NCBI GenBank assembly: GCA_024274785.1 | Contig: JAJSAM010000005.1 | Span: 24,604 to 88,603 of the forward strand | Length of the DNA stretch: 64,000 bases | From: Planctomycetota bacterium | GTDB lineage: Bacteria > Planctomycetota > JAJSAM01 | Reading direction: 5' to 3' | In this document: piece after piece, positions 8,933 to 18,759 of the stretch | Position numbering within the stretch: the first letter of the stretch is position 1 | Layout of the letters: each line of letters starts with the position of its first letter | The notes under the pieces: generated by a model | Database searches by the model: none | Seen by the model: only the letters and a program-made list of their open reading frames with translations | What the model was told of the DNA's origin: nothing | Made by a program: the position numbers and the translations under genes

Positions 8933-11724
8933 AACTGCTCAGGCGGATCCTGTTGTTCGTCGCGGTGTTCGGCCTCCTGCTCTTCGGGCTGTGGCTGCTC
9001 ACGCGCAGCAGGGAGCTGCCCTCGCGCCGCGGGCTTCGCGTCGAGGTCAGGAAGCCGGATCCGGCGGAGAAGGTGCCCTTCACCTTCCTTCCGATGAAGG
9101 GTCTGCCACGCCTGCTCGGTTCCGATGAGCTGGGGGTGAGCCGGTTCGAGGAGATCGAATTCCCCGATGCGAAGGGTGAGATCTTCAAGGTGCTCGCCTG
9201 GTATCTCACCGTGGACGGGCTCGACATGGTGCGCCAGCTCGCCCTCGGTCCGGAGTTCACGCTCTATCCGCGGCCCGAGTCGGCCGAAGAAGCGAGGTCC
9301 TTCAAGAAGGCGCTGCCGGAGCGGGTCGTCCTGCTGAACGCCGACGAGGCAACGGTCGTCCGCCGCCGGATGGCCCCCCCCACCGGCGGCGGCGAGGCAA
9401 AGGAACAATGGGAGCTGAACCTCACCCTGAACGTGAGGGTTTCCTCCAAACGCGATGGCCGGGAGATCGTCCTCGTCGCGGACGACCTCGAGTGTCTCTC
9501 CACCGATCGCCGGATCTCCTCCCGGGGCAACGTGAAGATCACGGCGGACGAGTATGTCATCTCCGGAAAGGGCCTGTCCGGGGACGCCGAACTCGGCACG
9601 TTTTCGGTCTCGGAGGAAGTGGACGTGTCGCTGCCCACCGCGGCGCTCCTCGGCGAAGGGAGAGAGATATCCAGCGGTGAAACCCGCGTCACCTCGAGTG
9701 GCCCCCTGCTGGTGGAGCGCCTGAGTCCGCCGGATGAGGACGGACCGGTACCGACTCGGGTCCGGTTCCTCGGCGGGACCAGGGTCTACCAGGAAGGGGA
9801 AGATGGCGCTCCTCCGGACACTCTGGAATCCCGGGAACTCGTCCTGCTTCTAATGATCACGCAGCAGGGCGAGAGCGCCTCACCAAAGGTGGATGTGAAG
9901 GACATCCAGGCGGAGGGGGACGTGATCCTGACCCGCGGCAGCGGCTCCCGGGTGAAGGCTGCATCACTGCACGTGGCCCGCACGGGAAACGGCGAGCGGG
10001 TCGAAATGAAGGGACCGCTCTCGATCCGGCACCACGGCGTGCTGCCCGGCACGACGGGCAATCCGGGGGAGCAGGGGAAAGAGGAGGCGGTCGTCACCAT
10101 CGATGCGCGCGATTCCGCCACGATCATCAGCGGCGGTGACCAGGCTCCGGTCCACACCACCTTCCTCGGCAAGGTCGTTGCGAAACGGAAGAGTGTGACC
10201 GGCGAGGAACTGCTCACGCTGTCCGCCGACTCGCTCGAGGTGATCAGCGATCCCCAAAAAGGCGAGACCATGGTGGCGACCGGGTCCGCTTCGTTCTCCT
10301 CCCCTACCGCGAATGGCCGGGCGAAACGGATCGAGTGGCACCGCGACTCCTCGGGCAGGGAGGTGATCACCCTGACCGGCGCTCCGCGAGTCGACGCGGT
10401 CGGTGGCGGTGGGTTCAATCCGTTCGGGGCTCCGGAGGCGAAGCGGGAAGATGCCGATCCCGGCACCCTCGTCCTCCGTTCCGCGGGCCCCATGATCCTG
10501 ACGATCACGGGCGACCGCCGGGAACTCGAGATGTCCGCGCAGGTCCACATCGCCAAGGTCGTCGACGGTGGGGAAGTGGTCTACCTGGAGGCCGACCGGG
10601 TCACCGGGTTGTTCACGGGAGAGGTACTCGAACTCCTGACCGCCGAGGGTGGAGTCTCCGCCTCGGGCCAGGGGGAGGCGAAGGACGGTGGCCGCTATCT
10701 CGCATCGGGCGACCGGATCGAATACTCGCAACGCACCGGCACGGCCGTCCTGACCGGGAAGCCGGCCATGGTCCGAATGCTCGAAGCCGGCGACGAGGTC
10801 AACCAGATCGAAGCTCACCGCCTGACCTTCATGACGGAAAAGGACCTCTTCATCGCCGAGGATGACGTGACCGCGGTCGTCTATCTGGCGGACGATCAGG
10901 GTGGAAAGGTCCGGCCGTTCACCCTCTCCTGCACCCACCTCACGGTCGTTCCGGCCGAGTCGGACCAGAAAAAGGACGCGGAGAGTTCGCTGCAGACAGG
11001 TCGCATCTCCTCGCTCACCGCCATCGGTCCGGTCTCTCTCCGGGGCCGCGACCGCACTGCCACCGGCGACAAGCTCGTGTATCGGGGCGAGGGTACCCGG
11101 CGCATCGAACTCACCGGGACGCCGGCCCGGGTAGCACAGACCGTCAGGATCGAGGACAGGTCCTATGAGGACTTCTACGAAAGCACCCTGTTCATCCTGA
11201 CCCTGGCCGAGCGCGATATCGACCGGGCGGAGGCGCCGCGCGGAGGGCGTTTCGTTCTGCACCGCCCCTACGGACAGGGCTCGCCCGCGGTTCTCGGCGA
11301 TGCCGGCGGAAAGGGCGGCCGGGTTGAGCGCTTTCTCGGCTCCTGCACCGGTCCGTCGAGCTACGACACGAGAGTGGCTCGCCTGACCGGGAACGCGAAG
11401 ATCGAGCAGCACGTCGGGTCCGGGGACAGCTTTACTCGAATCGCCGAGTTCCGGGCGCGGAAGATCGAAGCCTGGCGGGGGAACGGTCCGGACGGACGAC
11501 CACAGCTTATCCGCGCCCGCGGTGAGGGGGCGGTCCGGGGAAGCGGAACGGGCTGGAAGGTGGGCTGCGAGTACTTCGAGGTGGATCTGAAGACCCATCG
11601 CACCACGATGAAGGGCAAGCCCGCCGAAGTTACGATCAAGGGCCGCAAGCACACCGTGAGCGAGGCGGTCTACGACTACGAGTTGGACAACTGGGTCGAG
11701 ATGATCCGACCCCGCCGACGCTGA
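8929..11724 (+). CDS. Giant LptC/OstA-repeat periplasmic protein (931 aa)
   Basis: The protein has one N-terminal membrane helix (about residues 6-24) followed by about 900 periplasmic residues rich in short beta strands. At least four or five segments look like LptA/OstA beta-jellyroll units, with pairs such as LVADDLECLS, ISSRGNVKITADEYVISGKG, YLEADRVTGLFTGEVLELL and TATGDKLVYRGEGTRRIELTG. LptC and LptA are normally about 190 residues each. Its place directly after kdsD-kdsC is where lptC-lptA usually sit, and no separate lptA or lptB follows. It could be a one-chain lipopolysaccharide bridge; the function is inferred. Confidence 0.7.
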   Translation: MKLLRRILLFVAVFGLLLFGLWLLTRSRELPSRRGLRVEVRKPDPAEKVPFTFLPMKGLPRLLGSDELGVSRFEEIEFPDAKGEIFKVLAWYLTVDGLDMVRQLALGPEFTLYPRPESAEEARSFKKALPERVVLLNADEATVVRRRMAPPTGGGEAKEQWELNLTLNVRVSSKRDGREIVLVADDLECLSTDRRISSRGNVKITADEYVISGKGLSGDAELGTFSVSEEVDVSLPTAALLGEGREISSGETRVTSSGPLLVERLSPPDEDGPVPTRVRFLGGTRVYQEGEDGAPPDTLESRELVLLLMITQQGESASPKVDVKDIQAEGDVILTRGSGSRVKAASLHVARTGNGERVEMKGPLSIRHHGVLPGTTGNPGEQGKEEAVVTIDARDSATIISGGDQAPVHTTFLGKVVAKRKSVTGEELLTLSADSLEVISDPQKGETMVATGSASFSSPTANGRAKRIEWHRDSSGREVITLTGAPRVDAVGGGGFNPFGAPEAKREDADPGTLVLRSAGPMILTITGDRRELEMSAQVHIAKVVDGGEVVYLEADRVTGLFTGEVLELLTAEGGVSASGQGEAKDGGRYLASGDRIEYSQRTGTAVLTGKPAMVRMLEAGDEVNQIEAHRLTFMTEKDLFIAEDDVTAVVYLADDQGGKVRPFTLSCTHLTVVPAESDQKKDAESSLQTGRISSLTAIGPVSLRGRDRTATGDKLVYRGEGTRRIELTGTPARVAQTVRIEDRSYEDFYESTLFILTLAERDIDRAEAPRGGRFVLHRPYGQGSPAVLGDAGGKGGRVERFLGSCTGPSSYDTRVARLTGNAKIEQHVGSGDSFTRIAEFRARKIEAWRGNGPDGRPQLIRARGEGAVRGSGTGWKVGCEYFEVDLKTHRTTMKGKPAEVTIKGRKHTVSEAVYDYELDNWVEMIRPRRR

Positions 11725-11777
11725 CTTCCTTCTTCGGCAGGTCGACGCCCGGTAGACTTCCGTATTGGAGGAACGCC

Positions 11778-12044
11778 ATGCCTTTCAACCTCGGTATCGG
11801 TGAGGTGCTCGTCGTCCTGGTGGTCGCGCTGCTGATTTTCGGAAAACGCCTTCCGGAGGTCGGGCGTTCGCTCGGTCGCGGGATTCTGGAATTCAAGGAA
11901 GGCCTGAAGGGTGCGGCGGCGACCCTGAACGATGATTCTCCACCGGAGGATGAGGAGCCCCCCCTCGATACCGCCGATACCACCGATACCACCGATACCA
12001 CCGATTCCGAAGCAGACGAGGCAGAAGTCAAGCCCTCTGAGTAG
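11778..12044 (+). CDS. tatA: Sec-independent protein translocase TatA/TatE-type subunit
   Basis: TatA forms the pore of the twin-arginine pathway. The 88-residue protein has the short N-terminal helix (GIGEVLVVLVVALLIFGKRLPE) and an amphipathic helix (LGRGILEFKEGLKG), the usual TatA pattern. The C-terminal tail is acidic and contains a threonine-aspartate repeat (TADTTDTTDTTDS) encoded by short tandem DNA repeats at about 11969-12006. A strong GGAGG lies before ATG 11778. No tatC is in the window. Confidence 0.88.
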   Translation: MPFNLGIGEVLVVLVVALLIFGKRLPEVGRSLGRGILEFKEGLKGAAATLNDDSPPEDEEPPLDTADTTDTTDTTDSEADEAEVKPSE

Positions 12045-12135
12045 CGCCCCCGCATCCCGGCCCGACGTGGCGGCGCAGGCGCCCCGAGAGAGCTTCGACA
12101 CTCAACCGCAGTTGCGTTGGCGCCCTTTCGGCGGG

Positions 12136-12780
12136 TCAGTCCGTCAGTTCCTTCATGACCTCTTCGTTGGCTTCGTCGAACAGGTTCTGCCATTCGCCCT
12201 GGTCGATGTCGGGCGCCTCGATCGTGATGGTCCCGCCGTCTCCGCCGAGATCCTCCTCGTCGATAGCGGCTTCCCCTCCAAACACGTTCTCGAGGGCAAC
12301 ATCGGGCGAGAGACCCTGCTCCTGCCCCATCCCCTTTGCTTCCATCAAGGCCTGGATGTGCCGGTCGATCTCACTCAGCATGGCGACGTAGAGGAAGGGA
12401 GTCAGGCCGGTTCTCTGGCGCAAGTCCTTCAAGACGGCCATGTTGGGCATCTCGGCGACTGCGATGGAGACCACCGAGCCGAACCGGGCAATCGGCAGGA
12501 GCCGCTGCATCACGAGATCCCGCAGTGGGATCAGCTCATCCAGATCCTTATCCGGCGGAACCGTCGTCAGTTCGACGTAGGGAAGCTGGTACTGGAGGGA
12601 CACCGTGCGCGCGAGCTCCTCCTCGGGCAGGTAGCTGCAATCGACCAGCACATAACCCAGCGGCTCACCGGTTTTCTCCCGGTGCCGCGTGGCGTCCTCA
12701 AGCTGGGTCTTCGAGATGAGACCCTCATCGATGAGGATCTCCCCCAGCTTCTTGCGATTGAGCTTCTCCAGATGCTTCAT
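12136..12780 (-). CDS. Stand-alone MshEN/GspE N-terminal-domain protein
   Basis: The 214-residue protein matches the N-terminal domain of type II secretion/pilus ATPases: KKLGEILIDEGLISKTQLEDA, then GEPLGYVLVDCSYLPEEELA. These two tandem stretches resemble the cyclic-di-GMP-binding motifs of MshEN domains. No Walker motifs are present, and the C-terminus is acidic (from about residue 165). It may be a small c-di-GMP receptor or adaptor. It is transcribed with gyrB from the same strand, 210 bases apart. Confidence 0.7.
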   Translation of the reverse strand: MKHLEKLNRKKLGEILIDEGLISKTQLEDATRHREKTGEPLGYVLVDCSYLPEEELARTVSLQYQLPYVELTTVPPDKDLDELIPLRDLVMQRLLPIARFGSVVSIAVAEMPNMAVLKDLRQRTGLTPFLYVAMLSEIDRHIQALMEAKGMGQEQGLSPDVALENVFGGEAAIDEEDLGGDGGTITIEAPDIDQGEWQNLFDEANEEVMKELTD

Positions 12781-12910
12781 ACGAAGGGCTTATCGGATTG
12801 ATGACGGGCCGGAATGAATGAGAAACCGGGCAGATTGATCCTGATCCCGGCAGTGATGGTCCCCTTCGGGTCCAACCGGCCACCGGCGGGGAGGACGGGT
12901 TGACAAGGCG

Positions 12911-12994
12911 CTCGACCCGCCATTGCGGCAGGCCCGCGCTGTGGTTTCAGAGGTTGCACAAGCGCCGCTCGCGCACTGGTGAGAATGCGGGGCT
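12911..12994 (-). repeat. Composite of R3 and R1 repeat ends
   Basis: Read on the minus strand, the start (12994-12973) matches the R3 head (CCCGCATTCTCACCAGTGCGC). On the plus strand, 12911-12944 matches the R1 tail (CTCGACC, CCATTGCGGCAGG, CCGCGCTGTGG). The element touches the gyrB stop codon. Confidence 0.5.
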
Positions 12995-15428
12995 AGATGT
13001 CGAGGTCCGTCACGTCCAGGGCGTGCTTCTCGATGAACGCCCGGCGCGGCTCCACGTCGGGGCCCATCAGGATGGAGAAGATCCGGTCCGATGCCATGAC
13101 GTCGTCGACCTTGACCTGGATGAGCTTCCGCGTCTCCACGTTCATGGTCGTCTCGCTGAGCTGGTCGGGGTTCATCTCTCCGAGCCCCTTGTAACGGGTC
13201 AGCTGCACGCCCTTCTCACCGGCCTTCCGAACGCCTTCGAGAATGGCGCCGAGCTACGGGAAGTCGTCTCCGCTGCTGTTGTACTCAAGGCGGCAGACGG
13301 CTTCGCCGTTCTCCTCCGACGGGAAGTAGGAGTCGAGGGAGAAGCCCAGTGACTCGAGCTTCTCAACCGCTTCCGAGATGGCTCGACTCTCGCGGAACTC
13401 CTGCACCAGGATGTCCGGAGCCTCCTCCACCTCGTCGCCGAGATCGGCAATGACGATTTCACGCTCGAGCTCCTCGACCAGGCGGGCCCGATAATCCTCG
13501 AACTCTTCGTGAGAGTAGAAATAGAGGCTCTCTTCGCCGCGCATGACCCGGACGAACGGGAACGCACGGGTTTCCGGGTGACGAAGATCCACGTACTCGC
13601 GGAACATGATTCCCATGCGTTGGATGATGGCCGCCCGATCTTCCAGGCTGGAAAGGAGCTCGAGAACCTCCGCCAGGCTCTCATCCTCGAACCTCGCGCC
13701 GTCCGAGCTGCGAACCAGGACGGTCCCGTCGATGCCGAGCGCCAGGAGAGCGGCCTCCTTCTCCTTCTCACTGTGGATGTACTGCTCCTTGTTGCGCTTG
13801 CTCAGGCGATAAAGCGGTGGCTGGGCAATGTAGATCGAGCCGTTGCTGACCAGTTCGGCCATATGGCGGAAAAAGAAGGTCAGCAACAGGGTCCGGATGT
13901 GGGAGCCGTCCACATCGGCGTCGGTCATGACGATGATTTTCCCATAGCGGAGTTTCGTGACGTCGAAGCCGTCCACACCAATGCCGGTACCGAGAGCCTG
14001 GATGATCGTCTGGATCTCATTGTGTTTCAGCATCTTGTCGATGCGGGCTTTTTCGACGTTCAGGATCTTGCCGCGGATGGGCAGGATGGCCTGCGTCATG
14101 CGGTAACGCCCCTGCTTGGCGGTTCCCCCTGCAGAGTCTCCCTCCACGATGAAGAGCTCGGTGGAGTTCACGTCTTTGCTGGAACAGTCCGCCAGCTTGC
14201 CCGGCAGACCGCCGGAGAGCAGGGCTCCCTTGCGCTGCACCAGCTCGCGAGCCTTCCGTGCCGCTTCCCGGGCGCGCTTCGCGGTGACAGCCTTGTCGAT
14301 GATCAGACGGGAGCTCTTCGGGTTTTCCTCCAGGAATCGGGCGAGGCCTTCGCCGACCGCCTGCTCCACCACTCCCTGCACATCGCGGTTGCCGAGCTTG
14401 GTCTTCGTCTGTCCCTCGAACTGCGGCTCCGGGACCTTGACGGACAGCACCGCGGTGAGCCCCTCCCGGAAGTCGTCTCCGGCGGGGATGTCGCTCTCCT
14501 TCTTCACCAGGACCTGGCGCTTGGCGTAGTTGTTCAGGCTTCTGGTCAGGGCGGCCTTGAACCCGGAGAGATGGGTGCCGCCCTCGTGCGTGTTGATGTT
14601 GTTGCAGAAGGTGAAGATCGCCTCGGAGAAGCCGTCGTTGTACTGGAGTGCGGCCTCCACGATGTGACCGGCAGCCTCCTTCTTCACGTGGATGATCTCG
14701 GGGTGGATCACCCCCTTGTTCTCATTCAGGTGCCGGACGAACTCGATCAGGCCGTCTTCGTAGCAGAAGGTCTCTTCCTGCTCCCGCCCCGGACGCTCAT
14801 CCTTCAGGGTCAGGGAGACGCCGGGGTTCAGGTAGGCCAGTTCGCGGACCCGCCGCACCAGCGTCTTGTAGTGGAATTCGGTGGTCTCGAAGATGTCGGC
14901 GTCAGGCTTGAAGTGAACCCGGGTACCCCGCCGCTCGGTCTTGCCACGGACCGTCAGATCGCCCATGGGCTTGCCGCGCTCGTAGGCCTGGAAGTGGATC
15001 TTCCCGTCCCGGAAAACCTCCACCTCGAGCCACTCGGAAAGCGCGTTGACGACCGAAACGCCCACACCATGCAATCCGCCGGAGACCTTGTACGTGGAGC
15101 GGTCGAACTTTCCGCCGGCGTGCAGGATCGTCATGATCACCTGCACCGCGGGAATGCCCTCCGTCTTGTGGATGTCCACGGGGATGCCCCGGCCGTCGTC
15201 GAGCACGACGATCGAGTTATCCGGGCAGATCTTCACGTTGATCTGTTCACACTCGCCGATCATGGCCTCGTCGATCGCGTTGTCCACGACCTCGTAGACC
15301 AGGTGGTGCAGCCCCGCGTCGGAGATGTCACCAATGTACATGGCCGGGCGCTTGCGCACCGCTTCCAGCCCCTCGAGGACCTGGATGTTGTCGGCGCTGT
15401 ATTCGCCGTTCTCTCGTACGTCCGCCAT
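12993..15428 (-). CDS. gyrB: DNA gyrase subunit B, interrupted by an in-frame TAG at 13254-13256
   Basis: Reading from ATG 15428, the frame gives a complete gyrase B of about 811 residues if one TAG codon at 13254-13256 is read through. Before the stop are the GHKL ATPase (YIGDISDAGLHHLVYEVVDN), the transducer and the TOPRIM domain (ELFIVEGDSAGG, MTDADVDGSHIRTLLLT). After it, in the same frame and without any indel, come LGAILEGVRKAGEKGVQ and the conserved RYKGLGEMNPDQL, ending LDVTDLDI. The tail is needed for GyrA contact. The TAG is most simply a point error or mutation. A GTG at 13208 could restart translation but has only a weak ribosome site. Confidence 0.9.
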
Positions 15429-15466
15429 CTGACCTGCCTTGATCCCGGGTTCCCGCGAGGGCCGGG

Positions 15467-15781
15467 CTATACCAACCTGAAACGGAGATCCGAAACGTAG
15501 TGGTCGCGGTATCTCAACCGCAACGCGTTCAGCAACTCCTCCTTGCGAAACAACTCCAATTCCTGGCAGAGCGGGGCGGAGTCCACCGCCACCGTCACGA
15601 CCCCGGACCGGAAACTGCGGATGTTCGTGTGGCCCCCGGCTTCCGGCCCTGCGACCTCCCGCCAGGCGGCAAGAAGCTCAGCACCGGTGTTCTTCCCGGC
15701 AAGGCCCGTGTCCCTCATAAAGCGTTCGATGATCCGGGAGAGATGCTCCGGCCCCCGGTCCCTGCCCTGTCCTTCCGTCAT
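15467..15781 (-). CDS. dciA: DUF721 / DciA-like protein
   Basis: The 104-residue protein has the DUF721 pattern: LLAAWREVAGPEAGGHT, then a short strand region (GVVTVAVDSAPLCQELELFRKEELLNAL). DciA helps load the replicative helicase. It sits between dnaN and gyrB, where recF is usually found; no recF is seen here. ATG 15781 is chosen; a TTG at 15814 would add 11 residues. Confidence 0.75.
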   Translation of the reverse strand: MTEGQGRDRGPEHLSRIIERFMRDTGLAGKNTGAELLAAWREVAGPEAGGHTNIRSFRSGVVTVAVDSAPLCQELELFRKEELLNALRLRYRDHYVSDLRFRLV

Positions 15782-15818
15782 AACCCCGCCCTGTCGACTG
15801 CTGGATGGCCCCAACCGA

Positions 15819-16919
15819 TCACTGGATATCGATCGGCATCACCACGTAGGTGAACTCCCCCTTGTCGGTGAACTTGGCCGGGCTGGTGGGAGACCGGAAC
15901 TCGAAAGACACGGTCTCGCCCTCCATGACCGAAAGCCCCTCGAGGACGTAGCCGGGGTTGAACGCCACCGCCGTCGGTTCTCCCTCGTAGGACATCGAAA
16001 TGCTCACGTTGGCCTCGCCGACCTCGGCAGCACGGGCGTTCAGGGACAAACGTCCCTCCTCGAAGACGAACCGGACGCTCTGCGATTCCTTGTTCGTCAG
16101 GAGACGGGCCTTGCGCACGGCCGAGATCAGCTCCTCGCGGTTGAAAATGGCCTTGCGCTCGCAGTTTTCGGGGATGACCTCCTCGAACTTCGGGAAAGTC
16201 CCCTCCACGAGACGGGAGACCACCACCGCGGTGCCGGTGCGGGCGGCCAACTGGTTGTCCTTCATGCTGAGGTCGATCACCTCGTCGCCTTCGATGATCC
16301 GGGCCATCTGATTGATGCCCTTCGTAGGGGCGATGGCATTGATGGACGCTCCGTCCGGGTTTTCCACCAGGGCCATGGCGTGCGCGAGACGGCGTCCGTC
16401 GGTCCCCACCAGTTGCAACCGGTCACCCTCAAGGGAGAAGAGCACACCATTCAGGGCGTAGCGCATCTTCTCCTTCGCCGCGGCGAAGGCGCTGCGAGCC
16501 ACGAGACGGCGAAACACCTCGGCCGGAAGCTGGATCGTGGACTCCGTCGGGAAGTCCGGGATCTCCGGGAATTCCTCCGGCGGATAGCCGTTTACCTTGA
16601 AGTGGGATCCGCGGCAATCCACCGAGAGCGTCTGTTCTTCCCAGGTGAAGTCGATCACGTCGTCATCGACCTCCTTCAGGATCGCGGCAAGACGGGCGGC
16701 CGGGACCACGAGGGAGCCATGTTCCTCGACGACCAGCTGCTCATCCTCCAGATTGAACCGAATCGCCACTTCGAGATCCGTACCCTGAAGTTGAAGCTGC
16801 CCGTCCCGACTGAGAATCAGGACGCTTTCGTAGACGGGCTTCATGCCCCTGGTGGAGACGACACTCCCGACGGTCTGCAGCCCACCGAGAAGTCTTTCCC
16901 TCGAACATTTGAACTTCAT
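15819..16919 (-). CDS. dnaN: DNA polymerase III beta sliding clamp
   Basis: DnaN is the ring-shaped clamp that tethers DNA polymerase III. The 366-residue length and three repeated clamp domains are typical: MKFKCSRERLLGGLQTV at the start, ALNGVLFSLEGDRLQLVGTDGRRLA in the middle, and the end TYVVMPIDIQ (the usual clamp tail is close to VMPMRL). ATG 16919 follows GAGGGGG. The gene is downstream of dnaA on the same strand. Confidence 0.96.
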   Translation of the reverse strand: MKFKCSRERLLGGLQTVGSVVSTRGMKPVYESVLILSRDGQLQLQGTDLEVAIRFNLEDEQLVVEEHGSLVVPAARLAAILKEVDDDVIDFTWEEQTLSVDCRGSHFKVNGYPPEEFPEIPDFPTESTIQLPAEVFRRLVARSAFAAAKEKMRYALNGVLFSLEGDRLQLVGTDGRRLAHAMALVENPDGASINAIAPTKGINQMARIIEGDEVIDLSMKDNQLAARTGTAVVVSRLVEGTFPKFEEVIPENCERKAIFNREELISAVRKARLLTNKESQSVRFVFEEGRLSLNARAAEVGEANVSISMSYEGEPTAVAFNPGYVLEGLSVMEGETVSFEFRSPTSPAKFTDKGEFTYVVMPIDIQ

Positions 16920-17340
16920 GGTTCCCCCTCTAAGGAGATTCATGATTCTCTAAAAACATCTTCTTCGTCGTAGTCGGTCATGTGGACCGTGTGGACGACG
17001 GATGAAAGCAGGAGATAAGTCCTCTGCCCAAAAGGGTTTGGGGGCCTCTCCCACGTGAACCGCCAAGTGGAGAACCCGGGGGATTTCGGGGATGACGGGG
17101 GTGTCTTTCCCCAAACATCGGACCCGGTATTGGAACCACCTTTTGATTCTACCAGTTCATCCCCACACGAAGAAGGGGATTTCCCCAGATTGTGTACATC
17201 GGAAGCGATGCCTAAAAAGTGTGTTGGCAAGACTTTAGGGGAGGTTTTGACGGTGCCGGAAAGCACATCTGCCGGTCGAATCGCAAGGAGGCGGCACCGG
17301 CGGATGTCGAAAGCGGCCATGAGGGCTGGTGGAGAGCCCG
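16920..17340. other. dnaA-dnaN intergenic region, no gene
   Basis: This 421-base gap has no credible coding frame. It holds a 6-bp hairpin (CCCAAA 17027-17032, loop AGGG, TTTGGG 17037-17042), two tandem TGTGGAC words (16981-16997) and a weak parS-like site around CCCACGTGAAC (17047-17062, about 12 of 16 matches). An extended -10-like TGGTAGAAT on the minus strand (about 17146-17154) could serve dnaN. Part of the replication origin may lie here, but the better DnaA boxes are upstream of dnaA. Confidence 0.5.
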
Positions 17341-18759
17341 TCAGCCCTGGATGTCCTGGACGAGGGTCTCGACCTCTTCCTTGAACTTGCGCTCGCCACC
17401 GTAGAGCTTCTTGATCTTCTCCGTGGCGTAGATGACGGTGGTGTGGTCACGTCCGCCGAAGTAGCCGCCGATCTCCTCCAGGGAGTGGTTTGTCAGGCGG
17501 CGGGCCAGGAACATGCAGATCTGGCGGGGAAACGCGATGGACTTCGAGCGTTTGCGGGATTGCAGGTCCGTCTGCTTGACGTCGTAGTACCGCGTGACGA
17601 CGTCGATGATACGATCGACGGTGACCTTCTTCTTGTTCGGCGTGATCAGGTTCCGAAGGGCATTCCTGGCGATCTCGAGGTCCACCGGCCGCTCTTGCAG
17701 GTCGGCCACGCTGATGACCTTCAGGATGGCGCCTTCCAACTCCCGGATGTTTCCCGAGAACCGCTCGGCGACCCATTCGCAGACGTCGTCCGGGAACGGC
17801 CGGTTCCGGACGCGCGCCTTGTGTTTCACGATCAGCATGCGGGTTTCGTAGCAGGGCGGCTCGATCTCGGCCACCAGTCCCCACTTGAAACGGGAGACCA
17901 GGCGCTCCTCCAGGGTCGGGATGTCCTTCGGCGAGCTGTCACTCGACAGGACGATCTGGCTTCCGGAGTTGTAGAGCGCGTTAAACGTATGGAAGAACTC
18001 CTCTTGCGTCTGTTCCTTCTTAGCCAGGAAGTTGATGTCGTCGATGAGGAGCACGTCCACGTGCCGGTAGCGATACCGGAAGTTGCGGAGGTTTCCGCTC
18101 TTCACCGCGGCGATGAACTGGTTGGTGAAGGTCTCGCAGGACAGGTAGAGGATTTTCAGGTCCTTGCGGCGTACCAGGATGGAGTGGCAGATCGCCTGGA
18201 GGAGGTGCGTTTTGCCGAGGCCCACGGATCCGTGCAGGAACAGCGGGTTGTAGGCTCGGGCCGGCTGGTCCGATACCGCTACGGCCGCCGCATGAGGCAG
18301 CTTGTTCGACGGTCCGTCGACGAAGTGATCGAACGTGTAGCGATCGTTCAGGAGTACGTCCGACAGGAACTGGGGATACCTGGCGTTCCGGCGCAGGCCG
18401 GCCTCGTCGGGGTCTCCCGGCATCGCGGTCCAGGTGGTGGGTTCGGGCTTTTGCGGTTCTTCCACCGGTTCCGGCGTCTTTGCCGGTGCGGAGGTCGCGA
18501 GAGACTCGTCCACCACGATGTCGAGTTCCGGCTCTCCGCCGACCGCCTGGCGGATGGCGTTCACGAGGATGTCCTCGTAGTAGTTCTGAAGCCAGTCTTT
18601 CAGAAAAACGCTCGGGACGGCCAGTCGCACGAGATCGGTGTGGAAAGATACGGGATAAAGTTCACGAAACCAGGTCTCGAACTGTTGACGATTGACCTCG
18701 CCGCGAATGCTCGTGAGGACCGACTCAAATCGGGGATCCGGGACCTGGCGTTCCTCCAT
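17341..18759 (-). CDS. dnaA: Chromosomal replication initiator protein DnaA
   Basis: DnaA binds DnaA boxes, opens oriC and loads DnaB. The 472-residue protein has domain I (FETWFRELYPVSF), a Pro/Glu linker, the AAA+ domain (Walker A GSVGLGKTHLL, Walker B LLIDDINFLA, sensor I QIVLSSD) and the domain IV signature GGRDHTTVIYATEKI. ATG 18759 follows GAGGGAGAG. The order dnaA-dnaN-dciA-gyrB on one strand is typical of an origin region. Confidence 0.97.
   Translation of the reverse strand: MEERQVPDPRFESVLTSIRGEVNRQQFETWFRELYPVSFHTDLVRLAVPSVFLKDWLQNYYEDILVNAIRQAVGGEPELDIVVDESLATSAPAKTPEPVEEPQKPEPTTWTAMPGDPDEAGLRRNARYPQFLSDVLLNDRYTFDHFVDGPSNKLPHAAAVAVSDQPARAYNPLFLHGSVGLGKTHLLQAICHSILVRRKDLKILYLSCETFTNQFIAAVKSGNLRNFRYRYRHVDVLLIDDINFLAKKEQTQEEFFHTFNALYNSGSQIVLSSDSSPKDIPTLEERLVSRFKWGLVAEIEPPCYETRMLIVKHKARVRNRPFPDDVCEWVAERFSGNIRELEGAILKVISVADLQERPVDLEIARNALRNLITPNKKKVTVDRIIDVVTRYYDVKQTDLQSRKRSKSIAFPRQICMFLARRLTNHSLEEIGGYFGGRDHTTVIYATEKIKKLYGGERKFKEEVETLVQDIQG

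Noticed and set aside
12781..12992. Possible tRNA or small gene between the MshEN gene and gyrB
   Set aside because: No cloverleaf could be drawn and the region contains repeat ends.
12993..15428. Genetic recoding of TAG to explain gyrB
   Set aside because: TAG is used as the ordinary stop of several genes here (bshC, bshA, gyrB itself), and no other gene has an internal TAG.
13509..15500. A long plus-strand open frame opposite gyrB
   Set aside because: It is antisense to clear gyrB motifs, has low-complexity Val/Asp/Gly composition and no family match; such frames are common in high-GC DNA.
17047..17062. Second parS site between dnaN and dnaA
   Set aside because: Only about 12 of 16 bases match and the flanking palindrome is poor; kept only as a weak note.
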